In this document: one piece after another, positions 15,167-23,489 of the stretch
Layout: each line of letters starts with the position of its first letter
Position numbering within the stretch: position 1 is the first letter of the stretch
Assembly: GCA_020073395.1 (NCBI GenBank)
Contig: JAIQFF010000029.1
Location: 1-39,883 of the forward strand
DNA: 39,883 nucleotides
DNA from: Terriglobia bacterium
GTDB taxonomy: Bacteria > Acidobacteriota > Terriglobia > Terriglobales > Acidobacteriaceae
Direction: 5' to 3'
Translations under genes and position numbers: made by a program
Notes under the pieces: model-generated
Seen by the model: the letters and a program-made list of their open reading frames with translations, nothing else
Told to the model about the DNA's origin: nothing
Databases searched by the model: none

Positions 15167-16984
15167 ATGGACCTGCACTTCACCGAAGCTGCGCCTGCGG
15201 CGGAAGAAGTCGCCGCCGTTGACCGCGTAGTGTCAGTGGCTGCCAACGGCTTGAAACGCACTTACCTGCTGCCGGTTCTCCACGCCATCCAGGATCGCGT
15301 CGGCTGGATCAGCCCGGGCGCCTTGAACTACGCCAGCCGGATACTCGAAGTGCCGCCGGCAGAAGCTTTCGGTGTCGCCGACTTCTACGCACTCCTTTCC
15401 ACTCACCCGCAACCCCCGGCTGTAGCTCACGTCTGCGATGACATCGCTTGCAAGATCAAGGGTGCGGACCAACTCTGCTCCGAGTTGGAGAAGGCGCATG
15501 GGCCCGAGGGATCGAGCCCGGACGGGAAGCTTACCTGGCGCCGGAGCCCCTGCCTTGGAACGTGTGAGCGAGCGCCTGCCGCCCTTGTGCTGGTCGCTGG
15601 AGAACGGCATACCGAGCAGGCGTTGGCATCGGCGAACAGTGAAGAGATCACGGCCACATTGCAGGGCAGGCAGATTTCGCAGCCTGCGTTGAGTGCTTCC
15701 GTTCCCCAGATGGGTCAGCCCGGGCTGACATTGTTACGCCGCGTGGGACAGATCAACCCGGAAAGTCTCGACGAATATCGTGCTGCTGATGGTTTTCTGG
15801 CTCTGCGGCGGGCCTTTGAAATGGGGCCAGCTGCGGTTGTGCGCGAAATGACCGAGTCGAAGCTGGTCGGGCGGGGTGGGGCCGCTTTCCCCTGCGGCCA
15901 GAAATGGCAATCGATCCTCAGCGCTGCCTCGCCGCGATACCTGGTCTGCAACGCGGATGAGTCCGAGCCGGGCACCTTCAAGGACCGCGTACTGATGGAA
16001 GGCGATCCGTATGCCCTGATCGAGTCCATGATCATCGCCGCCTTCGCTACCGGATGCGAGCAGGGCTACCTGTACATTCGCGGCGAATGTCCGCTGGCCC
16101 GGCGCCGCCTCGAGCATGCGATCCGCGATTGCCGGGCGCAGTCTCTCCTGGGCACCAATATTCTGGGCGCTGGAGTGTGCTTTGACATTGAGCTGCGGGC
16201 TGGGGCCGGGGCCTACATCTGCGGCGAAGAGACGGCGCTCCTGAACTCCATCGAGGGCAAACGGGGGGAGCCGCGGAACAAGCCTCCGTTCCCTACGCAG
16301 GTCGGGTTGTTCGGCAAGCCCACGATAATCCAGAATGTGGAGACGTTATTGAATGTCCTGCCGATCATCATGCAGGGTGGAAAGGCCTTTGCCGCGATCG
16401 GGACTGAGCGTTCTACCGGAACCAAACTCTTCTGCCTCTCGGGCCATGTGGCGAAGCCTGGCGTGTATGAAGTCCCCTTCGGAGCCACTCTGCGAGAGCT
16501 GCTCGACTTGGCCGGAGGTATCTCTGGCAGCGGAAAGTTGCAGGCCATCCTGGTTGGCGGAGCGGCGGGCTCATTTCTGGGCCCGACCGACCTCGACACT
16601 CAGATGACTTTTGAGGGCACCCGCGCTGCCGGCACGGCGCTGGGCTCGGCGGTGGTCATGCCTTTCGACGATACCGTCGATCTGCGAGAGATCCTGCTTT
16701 GCATTGCTTCGTTTTTTCGCGACGAATCGTGCGGGCAATGCGTTCCCTGCCGCGTCGGCACCGTTCGCCAGGAGGAAATCCTCTGGCGGCTGGCCGCGGG
16801 TAGGCCCTTGGCCTCACGTGCTACTGAACTTGTGATGTTGAAGGAAGTCGGCCAGGCGATGCGCGATGCCTCCATCTGCGGCCTTGGCCAGACGGCGTCG
16901 AGTGCGATTGAATCGGCTCTGTCCCGGTTCCCGCTTTTCCGCGACCGAGAAATTCAGGCTGAACCGGGAGGCGTCGAGCGATGA
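15167..16984 (+). CDS. NuoE-NuoF fusion: NAD(H)/FMN diaphorase subunit of formate dehydrogenase
   Basis: 605 aa from the ATG at 15167, 17 bases after the fdhA stop, with AGGA upstream; an earlier in-frame ATG at 15053 lies inside fdhA and is rejected. Residues 15-165 are a NuoE-like thioredoxin-fold domain with [2Fe-2S] ligands C90, C95, C129 and C133 (HVCDDIAC, SPCLGTC). Residues 185-600 are NuoF: GRGGAAFPCGQKW and GAGAYICGEETALL bind FMN and NADH, and C522, C525, C528 (ESCGQCVPC) with C571 hold a [4Fe-4S] cluster. It passes electrons from the NuoG-like chain to NAD+. The two subunits are separate genes in complex I and in FdsG/FdsB; here they are one chain. Its stop overlaps the next start by ATGA. 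Confidence 0.92.
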   Translation: MDLHFTEAAPAAEEVAAVDRVVSVAANGLKRTYLLPVLHAIQDRVGWISPGALNYASRILEVPPAEAFGVADFYALLSTHPQPPAVAHVCDDIACKIKGADQLCSELEKAHGPEGSSPDGKLTWRRSPCLGTCERAPAALVLVAGERHTEQALASANSEEITATLQGRQISQPALSASVPQMGQPGLTLLRRVGQINPESLDEYRAADGFLALRRAFEMGPAAVVREMTESKLVGRGGAAFPCGQKWQSILSAASPRYLVCNADESEPGTFKDRVLMEGDPYALIESMIIAAFATGCEQGYLYIRGECPLARRRLEHAIRDCRAQSLLGTNILGAGVCFDIELRAGAGAYICGEETALLNSIEGKRGEPRNKPPFPTQVGLFGKPTIIQNVETLLNVLPIIMQGGKAFAAIGTERSTGTKLFCLSGHVAKPGVYEVPFGATLRELLDLAGGISGSGKLQAILVGGAAGSFLGPTDLDTQMTFEGTRAAGTALGSAVVMPFDDTVDLREILLCIASFFRDESCGQCVPCRVGTVRQEEILWRLAAGRPLASRATELVMLKEVGQAMRDASICGLGQTASSAIESALSRFPLFRDREIQAEPGGVER

Positions 16985-17961
16985 GCACGCAAAGCGCGCC
17001 CGACCCGAAGATTCCCGTCCCCCGTGGCCCACTGCCCATACTTCCACAGTCGCGTCCGGCGCGCATGGTCGAGATCACGATCGACGGTAAGCCCGTCTCC
17101 GTCCCGCAAGGTTCCACGCTTCTGGATGCGGCACGCAGCATCGGCATCGACACTCCCACGCTCTGTTTTTTGGAAAGCCTTACGCCGGTGAACGTTTGCC
17201 GCATCTGCGTGGTCGAAGTCGAGGGGATGCGTGCGCTGGTTCCGGCGTGCTCGCGGCAGGCTGAACCGGGCATGGTGGTCAAGACAGATTCTGAACGGGT
17301 GCAGCTGAGCCGGCGCCTGGTGCTGGAGCTGCTGGCCTCTTCGGTGGACGTCTCCACCGCGCCTCAGCTTCAGGAGTACATGCGGCGATACAGCGCCAGG
17401 CCGGAGCGCTTCGGAGAACCGGCAACGCCGGCAGCGGAGGGTGAGCGAGACGCCGCGCAGCCGGGCCATCATCAGCCGCCGGAAACCGGCGCCGCCACCG
17501 TCGCCCAGCCGGTCAAGATCGACAACAAGCTCTACGTGCGGGACTATGGCAAGTGCATCCTGTGCTACAAGTGCGTGGAAGCCTGCGGCGTGGATGCCCA
17601 AAACACCTTCGCCATCGCTGTCGCAGGACGCGGTTTCGAGGTTCGCATCTCGACCGAATACAACACACCGTTGACCAATTCGGCGTGCGTTTACTGCGGC
17701 AACTGCATCGGCGTGTGCCCTACCGGCGCCCTCATGTTCCGGAGCGAGTACGAAATGCGTCAGTCGGGTACATGGGATGAGTCCAAACAGACGCACACCG
17801 ATACCATCTGTCCCTATTGCGGCGTCGGCTGCACTCTTACCGTGCATGTACAGGATGAGAAGATCGTCAAGGTAACTTCACCTCTCGATCAGGAAATCAC
17901 GGAAGGACACCTCTGCATCAAGGGCCGCTTCGGCTGGGAGTGGGTCAATCAGAAAAAGTGA
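16981..17961 (+). CDS. NuoG-like iron-sulfur subunit carrying the formate dehydrogenase N-terminal [4Fe-4S] domain at its C-terminus
   Basis: 326 aa. In order: an N-terminal extension (1-28); a [2Fe-2S] ferredoxin domain with C62, C73, C76 and C90 (PVNVCRICVVEVEG); a linker where NuoG/FdsA normally have a His-Cys3 [4Fe-4S] site but no cysteine is present here (115-140); an acidic, Pro-rich hinge (145-178); two ferredoxin clusters (C192, C195, C198, C202 and C236, C239, C242, C246); and finally CPYCGVGC...CIKGRFGWEW with C277, C280, C284, C312 and K314. The last unit is the N-terminal cluster domain of molybdopterin formate dehydrogenases, including the conserved Lys after the fourth Cys. It ends exactly where the catalytic chain encoded at 13231 begins in homologues. 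It should dock to that chain and relay electrons to the NuoEF fusion. Confidence 0.92.
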   Translation: MSTQSAPDPKIPVPRGPLPILPQSRPARMVEITIDGKPVSVPQGSTLLDAARSIGIDTPTLCFLESLTPVNVCRICVVEVEGMRALVPACSRQAEPGMVVKTDSERVQLSRRLVLELLASSVDVSTAPQLQEYMRRYSARPERFGEPATPAAEGERDAAQPGHHQPPETGAATVAQPVKIDNKLYVRDYGKCILCYKCVEACGVDAQNTFAIAVAGRGFEVRISTEYNTPLTNSACVYCGNCIGVCPTGALMFRSEYEMRQSGTWDESKQTHTDTICPYCGVGCTLTVHVQDEKIVKVTSPLDQEITEGHLCIKGRFGWEWVNQKK

Positions 17962-18000
17962 CGGTAATTGAGCTTTTCCTCGCGTCCTTTGCGGTCTTTC

Positions 18001-18074
18001 TTTCCGTCCTTTGCGGTAAAGGGTTTAACTTCACCTTAATCGTTCAAGAATCTTAAACCGCAAAGGACACAAAG
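18001..18074 (-). repeat. CTTTGCGTCC-type dispersed repeat, copy with inverted arms
   Basis: Read on the minus strand, this 74-base element aligns without gaps to 31829-31903 with roughly a dozen mismatches. The ends are inverted repeats (CCTTTGCGGT... and ...ACCGCAAAGG), so it can fold as a long hairpin. A further half copy (GCGTCCTTTGCGG) precedes it at 17982-17994, and CGCAAAG fragments follow to about 18097. The whole 17962-18160 gap is made of such pieces. Confidence 0.75.
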
Positions 18075-18160
18075 AAGGGCCCGCAGAGTTCGCAAAGCAC
18101 TGCCGTTTCGACCATGGCGCCAATATCCTGTTGCGCCACGCAATTCCGGCATGAGAGGAA

Positions 18161-18166
18161 TATAAT
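18161..18166 (+). promoter_or_regulatory. -10 element upstream of the aminotransferase
   Basis: A perfect TATAAT 17 bases before the ATG at 18184, giving a leader of about ten bases. No -35 with normal spacing was found and no Shine-Dalgarno. Confidence 0.4.
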
Positions 18167-18183
18167 TAGCTGTTCGCCTCGCT

Positions 18184-19374
18184 ATGGAAAAAGCTACGCT
18201 GCACCAACTTCGATTGGCTGAGCGCATGTCGCGGCTGGGCACTGAGACTGCCTTTGAAGTCTTGAACAAGGCGCGTGCGCTGGAGCGTCTGGGCAAGAAG
18301 ATTATCCATCTGGAAATTGGCGAGCCTGACTTCAGCACGCCGGCCAATGTGGTCGAAGCTGGAATCGGCGCGTTACGCCAGGGCTGGACCCACTATGGTC
18401 CTTCGGCCGGCCTCCCGGAGCTGCGCCAGGCTATTGCGGAGGAAGTGGGCCGCTCCCGTGGAGTACAGGTCTCGAGCGACCAAGTCGTGGTCGTTCCCGG
18501 CGGCAAGCCGATTATTTTTTTTACTCTGCTGGCTTTGGCCGAGGCGGGCGATGAAGTCATATTCCCTAATCCCGGCTTCCCGATTTACGAGTCGATGATT
18601 CATTACGCCGGGGCACGGCCGGTCCCCATCCGTCTGCGAGAGGAGAAGGATTTCGGTTTCGATGTGGACGAACTGGCATCACTGATCAGTGATCGCACCC
18701 GGCTCATCATCCTGAATTCGCCGCAGAATCCCACCGGCGGAGTCCTGAGTAAACAGGATGTCCATGATATTGCCGAGGTCATTGGCGATCGCAATATCAT
18801 GGTGCTTTCGGATGAGATCTACAGCCGGCTGCTGTTCGAAGGTGAGCATTACTCGATCATGTCGGAGCCTGGCTTTCAGGAGCGCACAATTTTGCTCGAC
18901 GGGTTTTCGAAAACCTACGCCATGACAGGATGGCGCCTGGGTTACGGAGTCATGCGGGCGGACCTGGCGATCCACATCGCCCGGCTCATGACCAATTCGA
19001 CCTCTTGTACCGCCAGCTTTACCCAGATAGCCGGAGTCGAGGCTGTCCGCGGCGATCAGTCTTCGGTGGAGCGAATGAGAGCTGAGTTTCAGCGGCGGCG
19101 AGACGTTTTTGTGGCCGGCTTGAACCGGATCAAGGGCTTCTCATGCCGTCTGCCGAAGGGCGCGTTTTACGCCTTCCCTAATATCACGAAGACGGGCTGG
19201 AGTTCGAAGAAGCTGGCCGATGCCCTGCTGGAACAGGCCGGCGTGGCCTGCCTGTCGGGAACGTCTTTCGGAGATTTCGGGGAAGGCTATTTGCGTTTCA
19301 GTGTGGCCAATTCGCTGGAAAATCTGAACCAGGCGCTCGTGCAGATTGACCAGTGGACGAAGCAAAATCTCTAG
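18184..19374 (+). CDS. PLP-dependent aminotransferase (aspartate aminotransferase-like)
   Basis: 396 aa, fold type I, subgroup I-gamma-like. HLEIGEPDFSTP (42-53) and THYGPSAGLPELRQAI (69-84) are the substrate-loop motifs of AspC/YbdL-type enzymes. NSPQNPTGG (178-186), LSDEIY (D210) and the Schiff-base lysine K243 in DGFSKTYAMTGWR complete the cofactor site. The exact amino acid is not determined. It is the only gene between the formate dehydrogenase operon and a convergent zinc-ribbon gene. Confidence 0.92.
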   Translation: MEKATLHQLRLAERMSRLGTETAFEVLNKARALERLGKKIIHLEIGEPDFSTPANVVEAGIGALRQGWTHYGPSAGLPELRQAIAEEVGRSRGVQVSSDQVVVVPGGKPIIFFTLLALAEAGDEVIFPNPGFPIYESMIHYAGARPVPIRLREEKDFGFDVDELASLISDRTRLIILNSPQNPTGGVLSKQDVHDIAEVIGDRNIMVLSDEIYSRLLFEGEHYSIMSEPGFQERTILLDGFSKTYAMTGWRLGYGVMRADLAIHIARLMTNSTSCTASFTQIAGVEAVRGDQSSVERMRAEFQRRRDVFVAGLNRIKGFSCRLPKGAFYAFPNITKTGWSSKKLADALLEQAGVACLSGTSFGDFGEGYLRFSVANSLENLNQALVQIDQWTKQNL

Positions 19375-19399
19375 CAGGCTGCGCTTCCACTATCAACAC

Positions 19400-19816
19400 T
19401 CACTTCTTGAATAGATTCTCGAATGCCTGACGAGCGTCGTTGGGACGCTGGGCAGCGGGTGTGGAAGTCTCCTTCTCCACCATCACCCGCATGGAGTAGA
19501 ACGTGCAATCGTTGCGCTGGTCCTTGCGCGGGATGCGTTCCGGAATGGGCTGAGTGCACTCGAAGCGGCTCGAGGGATCGAAGTACGTGCATTGCTTGCA
19601 GGAGTGCAGTTCGAAGCCGCACTTGGGGCACTGGCCCACGGGATCGCTGAGCGACTGCAGCAGCGAGCCGCACTGCGAACAACGGGACACGGCGCGCGTG
19701 CCCGGCATCTGGATCGGCCGCGGACCAAACGTGTCTTTCTTGACCGGCCGCTCCGTTGACTCTTTCTTGCGGGTTTGCTCGCCGCGGTCCTGGTAGCCGT
19801 GTTGCCGGTACTTCAA
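19400..19816 (-). CDS. Zinc-ribbon protein of unknown function
   Basis: 138 aa. The TTG at 19816 is chosen as the start because a very strong AAGGAGG lies seven bases upstream; an ATG at 19846 has no such site. The N-terminal 35 residues are basic and probably disordered. Then come cysteine pairs: CSQCG and CPKCG (a zinc ribbon), followed by CKQCTYF, ECTQP and DCTFY, giving a possible second metal site. The C-terminus is a short amphipathic helix (NDARQAFENLFKK). I recognise no catalytic domain; nucleic-acid or protein binding is possible. It is convergent with the aminotransferase (25 bases apart). Confidence 0.75.
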   Translation of the reverse strand: MKYRQHGYQDRGEQTRKKESTERPVKKDTFGPRPIQMPGTRAVSRCSQCGSLLQSLSDPVGQCPKCGFELHSCKQCTYFDPSSRFECTQPIPERIPRKDQRNDCTFYSMRVMVEKETSTPAAQRPNDARQAFENLFKK

Positions 19817-19890
19817 GGCGCTCCCTCCTTGCTGGTGCGGGAACATTGTCTCGCTTCAGCGCAGTGTCGACAAGTGGGTGGGATGGCTAA

Positions 19891-19945
19891 TTGTATTTCC
19901 CCACAGCGGGTGCTACGATCTGTTGAGCATGCAACTGGTTGCATG
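19891..19945 (+). promoter_or_regulatory. Promoter and leader palindrome of the YtxH-like gene
   Basis: -35 TTGTAT (19891-19896), a 17-base spacer and -10 TACGAT (19914-19919). Just downstream, CATGCAAC (19928-19935) and GTTGCATG (19938-19945) form an 8-bp inverted repeat with a two-base centre, touching the GGAGG at 19945-19949. It could be an operator half-site pair or an RNA hairpin next to the ribosome site. Confidence 0.5.
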
Positions 19946-19957
19946 GAGGTTTTGATC

Positions 19958-20266
19958 ATGGCAGACGATAGCAACAGCATACTGTGGTTTCTCGCGGGGC
20001 TCGGTGTAGGGGCGGCGGTTGGAGTGCTGTATGCGCCGCGTTCCGGTAGCGAGATGCGCGAGACCCTGCGTGCCAAGGCGGATGAGGGCCGGGAGTTCGT
20101 CTCCCAGCGCGCCCGCAAGGCGCGGGAGCAGGCCTCCGACCTCGTGGACAAGGGACGCGAAGTCGCGAAACAGCAAAAAGAGCAATTCAAGTCGGCTTAT
20201 GAAGCGGGACGTCAGGCCTATCATGAGGCCACCGCAGCCGATGGCGGCGCATCGAAGAACCTGTAA
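19958..20266 (+). CDS. YtxH-like membrane-anchored protein
   Basis: 102 aa from the ATG at 19958, eight bases after GGAGG; in-frame ATGs further up lack this spacing. One membrane segment (about residues 8-27, ILWFLAGLGVGAAVGVLYAP) is followed by the family signature APRSGSEMRETLR and a long charged helix or coiled coil (EGREFVSQRARKAREQASDL...). YtxH proteins are small membrane-anchored proteins of unclear biochemical role; in Bacillus, ytxH is in a general-stress operon with ytxG (DUF948). The next gene here is a DUF948-like protein, so the pair is conserved. Confidence 0.85.
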   Translation: MADDSNSILWFLAGLGVGAAVGVLYAPRSGSEMRETLRAKADEGREFVSQRARKAREQASDLVDKGREVAKQQKEQFKSAYEAGRQAYHEATAADGGASKNL

Positions 20267-20269
20267 TTT

Positions 20270-20301
20270 GCGCCGCTCCGCAGCGCTGGGTCGAGCGGCG
20301 C
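20270..20301 (+). promoter_or_regulatory. Intercistronic hairpin between the YtxH and DUF948 genes
   Basis: GCGCCGCTC (20270-20278) pairs perfectly with GAGCGGCGC (20293-20301), leaving a 14-base loop, starting four bases after the ytxH stop and ending before the next Shine-Dalgarno (GGGGAAGG). There is no T-tract. It could stabilise the upstream message or attenuate read-through. Confidence 0.5.
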
Positions 20302-20320
20302 AGTAACGGGGAAGGCCCCT

Positions 20321-20824
20321 ATGGACTATCTACCGATTTTTGTCGGTGTAACGGCGGCAGCGGTCGTCATCCAGGCCGGCATCCTGGTCGCGCTTTTTGT
20401 GGCCGTGAAAAAGAGTACTTCCCGCATGGAAGCTCTTGCCACCGAAGTGAAAACCAAAGTCATGCCCACGGTGGACACGGCTCAGTCCATGCTGGTGGAG
20501 TGGCGCCCGAAGTTTGACACCATTGCGAGCAACGTCAGCGAGACCACTACGGTGGTTCGCGCTCAGGTCGAGCGGCTGGATGCCACGGTCACCGACATCG
20601 TGGACCGCACCCGCCTGCAGGTAATTCGCGCCGACGAGTTGCTCAACCGCACCATGGACCGAATCGAAGAGACCAGCGACGTAGTCCATCGCACCGTGGT
20701 CTCACCGATTCGCCAACTCTCTGGACTGGTCCAGGGTCTGACCGCGGGTTTGGATTTTCTGCTGGGTGGAAAACGTCGCCGCGGACACGATGTTTCCGTC
20801 CCGCAAGACGAAATGTTCATCTAA
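20321..20824 (+). CDS. DUF948-family membrane protein (YtxG-like)
   Basis: 167 aa. An N-terminal membrane segment (about 5-29, PIFVGVTAAAVVIQAGILVALFVAV) is followed by a long helical region with heptad-like spacing (KKSTSRMEALATEVKTKV..., VSETTTVVRAQVERLDATVTDIVDRTRLQ) and a conserved end segment VVSPIRQLSGLVQGLTAGLDFLLGG. The topology is N-in with a cytoplasmic or periplasmic coiled coil; the function is not known. The Shine-Dalgarno GGGGAAGG is strong. It is co-directional with the YtxH gene, 54 bases apart, as in the Bacillus ytxGH pair. Confidence 0.82.
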   Translation: MDYLPIFVGVTAAAVVIQAGILVALFVAVKKSTSRMEALATEVKTKVMPTVDTAQSMLVEWRPKFDTIASNVSETTTVVRAQVERLDATVTDIVDRTRLQVIRADELLNRTMDRIEETSDVVHRTVVSPIRQLSGLVQGLTAGLDFLLGGKRRRGHDVSVPQDEMFI

Positions 20825-20831
20825 AACTGAG

Positions 20832-20864
20832 AACCGGGAACTGTTATCTGACAACCGGTTTTTT
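20832..20864 (+). terminator. Probable intrinsic terminator after the DUF948 gene
   Basis: AACCGG (20832-20837) and CCGGTT (20855-20860) followed by a T run (TTTTTT, 20859-20864). The stem is only six base pairs with a 17-base loop. It lies between convergent genes. Confidence 0.45.
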
Positions 20865-20895
20865 AAATCCCGAAACCGTACTCTTTCATTCCAGG

Positions 20896-22008
20896 CTAGG
20901 CGATCCAGCCGCCGCCAACCACCACATCGTCATCGTAGAAAACGGCTGCCTGCCCAGGCGCGACCGCCCGCTGCGGCTGGTCAAATGAAACCAGAATCTC
21001 GTCGTCAGCGGACTTTTCGATCAATGCTGAGGCACCCTCGTGGCGATGGCGGATCTTCACCGTTACTCGCATCGGCTCCCGCAACTCTTCCACGGCGATG
21101 AGATTGGTTCGGTGTATTCGCAACGTGCGCGTGTAGAGTTCTTCCTGGTTGCCGACTACCACCTGGCGAGCATCTCCCTTGATCTGGATTACATAGAGCG
21201 GCGAACCTGTGGCGATACCCAACCCCTTACGCTGGCCCACGGTGAAGTTGTGGATGCCGCCATGCTCGCCTACGATTTCGCCGTCGGTGGTGACCAACTC
21301 ACCCGCGGTGTCGGGCAGGGACTCGCCCTGCTCCGCTAGATAGGCATCGAGAAACTTCTTGTAATCACCGCCAGGGACGAAGCAGATTTCCTGCGAGTCG
21401 GGCTTCTGGGCCAGGGCCAGACCATGCTCCCGCGCCAGTTCGCGCACCTCGGGCTTCATCATCCCGCCCAGGGGAAACAGCGTGCGGCTGAGTTGGGCCT
21501 GGGTCAATCCAAACAGGAAGTACGTCTGGTCCTTAGAGCGGTCGGTGGGGCGCTTGAGCAGCCAGCGGCCAAGCCCTTCGTCAAATTCCACGCGAGCATA
21601 GTGGCCGGTGGCCAGAGCCTCTGCCCCAATCTGCTGGGCCACAATCAGTAACTGATCAAACTTCAAGTGATTGTTGCACAAACTACAGGGGATCGGCGTG
21701 CGACCGGAAAGGTACTGCTCGACGAATGGCCGCACCACATCGCGCTCGAAGCGCTCTTCGTGATTGACCACGTAGTACGGAATGCCGATGGTCTCGGCTA
21801 CCCGGCGCGCGTCATAAACATCGTCAAGGGAGCAGCAGCGTCCCTGCACCGCCTCAGGCATGCCCTCGTGGCCGGCCAAACGGCGCTGGTTCCAGAGTTG
21901 CATGGTCAGGCCCACGACGTTATGGCCTTCGGCACGCAGCATGGCCGCAACCGTGGAGGAATCGACTCCTCCCGACATGGCGACGGCGATGGTTCTGGTT
22001 TGGGACAT
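20896..22008 (-). CDS. mnmA: tRNA-specific 2-thiouridylase MnmA
   Basis: 370 aa. The N-terminal PP-loop [12 protein letters not shown] (10-21) activates the tRNA with ATP; the two catalytic cysteines are C111 in [11 protein letters not shown] and C209 in [12 protein letters not shown]. The C-terminal beta-barrel carries [14 protein letters not shown] and the RYRH-like KIRHRHEG region. It installs the 2-thio group at U34 of tRNA-Lys/Glu/Gln. Sulfur comes from a cysteine desulfurase, and one is encoded directly upstream on the same strand (22082-23260), about 73 bases away. The window also has a tRNA-Gln, but with CUG, which is not a substrate. Confidence 0.96.
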   Translation of the reverse strand: MSQTRTIAVAMSGGVDSSTVAAMLRAEGHNVVGLTMQLWNQRRLAGHEGMPEAVQGRCCSLDDVYDARRVAETIGIPYYVVNHEERFERDVVRPFVEQYLSGRTPIPCSLCNNHLKFDQLLIVAQQIGAEALATGHYARVEFDEGLGRWLLKRPTDRSKDQTYFLFGLTQAQLSRTLFPLGGMMKPEVRELAREHGLALAQKPDSQEICFVPGGDYKKFLDAYLAEQGESLPDTAGELVTTDGEIVGEHGGIHNFTVGQRKGLGIATGSPLYVIQIKGDARQVVVGNQEELYTRTLRIHRTNLIAVEELREPMRVTVKIRHRHEGASALIEKSADDEILVSFDQPQRAVAPGQAAVFYDDDVVVGGGWIA

Positions 22009-22081
22009 TGGACGTTTCAGGCGTTCGTGGATCGCTTCTAGCTTCTGGCTTCTAGCCAGTCCAAGGTTGACCAGCTGGAAA

Positions 22082-23260
22082 CTAGGAGCTAGCAGCTATC
22101 TTATTGTAAACCGGAGATAGCTCTCGCAGTCTGGCTACCGTCGGTGAAATCAGGCTCAGGGCAAATTCGATGTCCTCATCCGTATTTTGCTTGCCCAGGC
22201 TGAACCGGAGGGTTCCTCGCGCCCGCTCTGGCGACATGCCCATTGCGGTCAGCACATGCGACGGCTCAATGGCGCCCGACGAGCATGCCGCGCCGGTCGA
22301 GACCGCGAGGCCCTTCAGGTCGAGTGCGATTACCAGCGCTTCTCCCTCAATGCAATCGAAATGGATGCTACTGGTATTGGGCACGCGCGGCGCGCCCCGT
22401 CCGTTCACGCCAGTGGACTCGACCTCGCTGAGGATGGTCTCCTCCAGATGATCGCGCATGCGGGACATCTGCTCAATATCGCCGTGCGCAAACGCTTCGC
22501 GGGCGAGTTCCGCAGCCTTGCCCAGGGCGACGATGCCAGGCACATTCTCCGTGCCCGCTCGCCGCGAACGCTCGTGGCTTCCGCCGAAGAGCATGGGTCG
22601 CAGAGTGGTTCCCTTGCGTACGTAGAGCGCTCCCACGCCTTGAGGAGCATTCATCTTGTGGCCGGAGATGGATAGCAGATCGCACCCCATGCGCTTTACG
22701 TCGATCGCAATCTTTCCTGCCGCCTGCACCGCGTCGGTGTGGAAATAAACGTCAGCTTCGGCGGCGATACTGCCAATCTCCTCCACCGGTTGCAGCACGC
22801 CGGTTTCATTGTTGGCCATCATGATGGTGATGATCCGGGTATTGGGGCGCAGGGCCCGGCGCACGCCGTCGGGATCGACCTGGCCCTGGCCGTCCACCGG
22901 AACATAGGTAACTTCACAGCCTGACGCTTCCAGATGCTTGCATGAGTTCAACACCGCATGATGTTCGACGGTTGAGCTGATGACATGCTGTCCGGGTTTG
23001 GTGAGGCCGAAAATTGCGAGATTGTCGGCTTCGGTGCCGCCGCTGGTGAATACAATCTCGGAGGCCCGGCACCCTAGCAGAGCAGCTACTGACTCGCGCG
23101 CACGCTCGACCGCCGCTCGCGTCTCTTGTCCATGATGATGGATGGACGACGCGTTCCCGAAGCGCTCCCCGAAGTAGGGCTGCATGGCTTCAAGGACCCC
23201 GGGAAGGACGGGCGTGGTGGCGTTATTGTCGAGATAGACGCGGCGCATGGCTACTTGCAT
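22082..23260 (-). CDS. Cysteine desulfurase (IscS/NifS family)
   Basis: 392 aa from 23260; the alternative ATG at 23248 ([12 protein letters not shown]) is equally likely, as neither has a clear Shine-Dalgarno. Motifs: [23 protein letters not shown] (71-83), the PLP lysine K202 in [14 protein letters not shown], and the persulfide cysteine C326 in [17 protein letters not shown], on the extended loop typical of the IscS/NifS class. It takes sulfur from cysteine. Being next to mnmA it probably feeds tRNA thiolation. NifS-like enzymes can also release selenium for selenophosphate synthesis, which matters because this genome encodes a selenoprotein nearby; that link is inference. Confidence 0.93.
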   Translation of the reverse strand: MQVAMRRVYLDNNATTPVLPGVLEAMQPYFGERFGNASSIHHHGQETRAAVERARESVAALLGCRASEIVFTSGGTEADNLAIFGLTKPGQHVISSTVEHHAVLNSCKHLEASGCEVTYVPVDGQGQVDPDGVRRALRPNTRIITIMMANNETGVLQPVEEIGSIAAEADVYFHTDAVQAAGKIAIDVKRMGCDLLSISGHKMNAPQGVGALYVRKGTTLRPMLFGGSHERSRRAGTENVPGIVALGKAAELAREAFAHGDIEQMSRMRDHLEETILSEVESTGVNGRGAPRVPNTSSIHFDCIEGEALVIALDLKGLAVSTGAACSSGAIEPSHVLTAMGMSPERARGTLRFSLGKQNTDEDIEFALSLISPTVARLRELSPVYNKIAASS

Positions 23261-23489
23261 TTTACGCCGTATATGAAGACGGGGACAGGTGACGAGGCGC
23301 AGGCGAGGATCAGTTTGAAATTTCCAACCTCGGAGTCATCCTCAGGGACTTCAGTTTCGAAGGATCTGGCGCGCATCTGCACATCGGTCGAGTAGCCGCA
23401 TGTATGCCTCACGCCAGATGCTCCGCAAGCTCAGCATGACGCCTCGAAAGGAAACAGAGTCCAAACTCAGTCAACCTAGAGGCTAACTC

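Noticed and set aside
16954..17847. Minus-strand 297-codon ORF inside the NuoG-like gene
   Set aside because: It is antisense to three recognised iron-sulfur motifs.
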